Assembly: GCA_029891345.1 (NCBI GenBank)
Contig: CM056997.1
Span: 218,010,712-218,074,711, forward strand
Length of the DNA: 64,000 nt
From: Dryococelus australis
Taxonomy: Eukaryota; Arthropoda; Insecta; Phasmatodea; Phasmatidae
Direction of reading: 5' to 3'
The position numbers and the translations under genes were made by a program. Numbering within the stretch: position 1 is the stretch's first letter; each line of letters opens with the position of its first letter. Below the pieces are notes generated by a model. That model was not told the origin of the DNA. It searched no databases and was given only the letters and a program-made list of their open reading frames with translations. Positions 61,761 to 64,000 of this stretch are shown here, piece by piece.

Positions 61761-62669
61761 ACAGTGCTACAAATTGTAATATGTCTGCTTAAAGCATCAC
61801 TCCAATAAAACTGCTTCTGGGATCATTTGCATTCAAAAGTCAGACTCGAATTGTTCCTCTTGCATGTCGTTATTTCGTGTCGTCGTAAATTCAGCAAAGC
61901 AGTAAGTGCTATACCACACGCAAGGGACAGATCGGTTGCATCATTGCTTCTGTACTGTTCCAAGTCTAGAATGATAGCAAAACAAAGAAATTAATGCAAA
62001 TAAGTGTAGTGCGAATGTCTGATCAAACAATAAGTTGAGACATCTGCATAGGTAGGAAGACAACTGACAAAAGAACCAGATGTTACACACTTTTTATAGA
62101 CAGTTAAGGAACCGACAGGTAAATCCTAGGAACTATAAACGCGAGCAAAAGGAAACAATTCAATTACATTTTTCGTTTTATGAACACAGTAAATCTGAAT
62201 CCTAGAATGTATGTCTAAAGAGTTTCATGCATTTCATTGCTTTCAAATTACAAATTTTTTATTTAATCAATATCTCGCACACAAACCTTTAACATTTATG
62301 TTCAAACACATTTAGATCTGAATGTTAAATGCAAGTAACCAAAGCTGTATTTTTAAATAATTTTGTTATCAGAATTATTTATATGTGAAAACATATATTA
62401 TAAATGGCAGTTTAATTACAATGTAAGCATTCGAGAAATCATTACAACCCTAATGTAGTTCCAAACCCTTTATTTCATAACATTTTGTATTATATTTTAT
62501 CTAGTCTATTGGTATTTTGGATTTAGATATTTCCTATCAAACAGTGGCTTGAAGCTGAAGATCTTTGTGTGTTTTTCCATATTAGTAATAGCAAATTATT
62601 TAATGATAAATCTATCAGCAATTTGAAAACTTTGCACATTGCAGAAAATCTCGTCGCAACCATGGTTTT
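61761..62669. other. No gene recognised between PolB and capsid pseudogenes
   Basis: AT-rich. By analogy with Maverick elements this gap could have held small element genes, but no integrase, ATPase, protease or penton motif is visible. Confidence 0.4.
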
Positions 62670-63908
62670 TTATGTGCTGTCTGAAGTCATTATCTTAATC
62701 AACTTATCTCTTAAATTATAGCTTGCCAACCTCACATGGATGATCAATGCATAAACTTGAATATTTGGTGGAATGGGTGAATTTGTAATAAATTGAATTC
62801 GAGAATTAATAACATTATTTATAATAGTGTTGTTTTGTTTGCTGACATCAAACAATAATAACATTCCTCTGCTCTTAAATGTGTCTGGTTATAGTTTTGG
62901 TGAACTGTTTTTGTTATAATAGGTTTTCTGAAATATCCTGTACGTATTGCAGCAAATAAGGAATTACCCATTTCCAAAGTTTGTATTGAAATCCGCATAG
63001 AGTTATGCTTGACTGTTTAGGTCAAGTTTAATATGTTTCATATTACAACTATAAAATGATGATATGTATGCTTTTAAATTGCTTTGTTGGTTTGTTTGGA
63101 AACATACTACAACATTTCTTAGTTTTTCAGTCGAAAAACTTGATTTCACTTTCCACATGACTTTTTATGATGTTGGTAGTGTTGGAAACGTCTCCAAACC
63201 CCATGCCATGAATGCAATCTCTAGATTCTTCACGTTTCAATATACTTTAGAAACTTTATACATTCACGAATGTTAATTTCAATATGTGGTATCAGTCAAT
63301 CAAAGCAGTTTAATTCCAATGTTAAACATTCCTTGTTATTGACTGTATCGTATATAGCATTCAAACGCATATTACCTAATAGAATAACTAATTCTTGTTT
63401 AGAATTTAATATAACATGTTTATAGTCTTCAACGATTCCAAGTACCATACTTAATGGTATAACAGGTTTGTTAATTTCTGCCTGGGTTTATTTGTATTGT
63501 GTAATTGGTAGCATTGCTCCACCCAACAATAAGCCCTGTATAAATATTTTTTTTTGCAGTTTGTGAGAGATATTTCTTTATCTTAGATGTAATACCAACA
63601 TCTCGTTTTTGGTCGATTTCAACACCATCTAGCAGATACGCAATTCCTGTCGATTAAATTAAGTATTTCGTTTCTCACTATTCCTGTAGTTATTATATTA
63701 GTTGCATCAGCTGTCTTTTTAATTGTTCTTATAAATGTTAAACTGTATTTAGATGGTAAAGTGTAAATGTCTTAATTTTGTATTTAAATCCTTATTTCCG
63801 ACGGAAACATGTATGGACCTGTTTGGAATGTTTCATACACATGTATTTCTGTATTGGTGATGGCAACTTCAAACTTATTGGTTCTTCAACATTAAGTATG
63901 TCTTCCAT
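62670..63908 (-). pseudogene. Double-jelly-roll major-capsid-like protein of a Maverick/adintovirus-like element
   Basis: In minus-strand order across shifted frames: a start 'MEDILNVEEPISLK' at 63,908, 'TEIHVYETFQTGPYMFPSEI', 'DIYTLPSKYSL', 'DGVEIDQKRDVGIT' (about 63,625-63,590), 'PLSMVLGIVEDYKHVILNSK', 'NMRLNAIYDTVNNKECLTLE' and a C-terminal open stretch 'NSPIPPNIQVYALIIHVRLA' (about 62,780-62,720). These blocks follow in order the hexon-like capsid protein familiar from insect Maverick-type elements ('NGVEID--R-VGIT', 'PLS---G--EDYKK-I-N--QEL', 'A---------Y-LI-HDR---YN'). About 410 codons is close to the family's usual size. At least five stops or shifts make it dead. It lies 1 kb upstream, in transcription sense, of PolB copy B in the same orientation, linking replication and virion genes in one element. 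Confidence 0.82.
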
Positions 63909-64000
63909 TTCTATTAACCATATAACTTAATTCCCCTAAAAACAATTTGTTGTCCCATGTTACCTTGCGGGTTTCCTAATTAAAGTGACCGCTTTATGAT
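63909..64000 (-). other. Element continues past the window edge
   Basis: No gene is identified in these last bases. Other Maverick genes, if present, would lie beyond 64,000 on the minus strand upstream of the capsid-like gene. Confidence 0.4.

Overview
The window is animal nuclear DNA: AT-rich, with no operons and no long intact host gene, and packed with degraded mobile elements, satellites and microsatellites. An insect with a large, repeat-rich genome fits best. Two tRNA-derived SINE families occur. The false reading frame of the first SINE ('MEQRRNARAG...' type) is familiar to me from predicted proteins of stick insects, notably Dryococelus australis. That taxon assignment is from memory and is an inference.

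Layout. 1-1.6 kb: a roughly 120-bp satellite running into a plus-strand fragment of a family-B DNA polymerase (PolB) module of Polinton/Maverick/adintovirus type. 2-13 kb: AT-rich DNA with a SINE, a 547-bp inverted-repeat element, a MITE, hairpins, and a DDE transposase pseudogene into which a SINE inserted with a visible target duplication. 16.4-18 kb: a plus-strand Ty3/gypsy fragment that lost its YLDD box, then a 72-bp minisatellite. 18.2-24.4 kb and 55.2-61.6 kb: two related copies of one PolB element, each with a PolB pseudogene on the minus strand and about 3 kb of shared, G-poor, non-coding tail. In copy A about 1 kb of the polymerase palm is inverted; in copy B it is colinear. Copy B continues to a minus-strand double-jelly-roll major-capsid-like pseudogene (62.7-63.9 kb). 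A fourth, divergent PolB fragment lies at 42.7-43.6 kb.

25.6-41.1 kb holds one 15.5-kb Ty3/gypsy-type LTR retrotransposon on the minus strand (gag, protease, RT, RNase H, integrase). Its 1.75-1.9-kb LTRs are flanked by ATAT, and it sits inside a roughly 120-bp satellite that is continuous across the insertion. The element is split between RT and RNase H by about 6.8 kb of foreign repetitive DNA, which itself contains a three-copy 300-bp repeat, a SINE and a MITE. 46.2-47.8 kb is a 16-bp minisatellite. 53.8-54.4 kb has a 174-codon frame with eight in-frame octapeptide repeats.

Nothing here appears to be a working host gene. The window is best read as layered insertion history. Its most notable content is a family of virus-like Maverick elements (PolB plus capsid) present as several independent remnants, one with an internal inversion.
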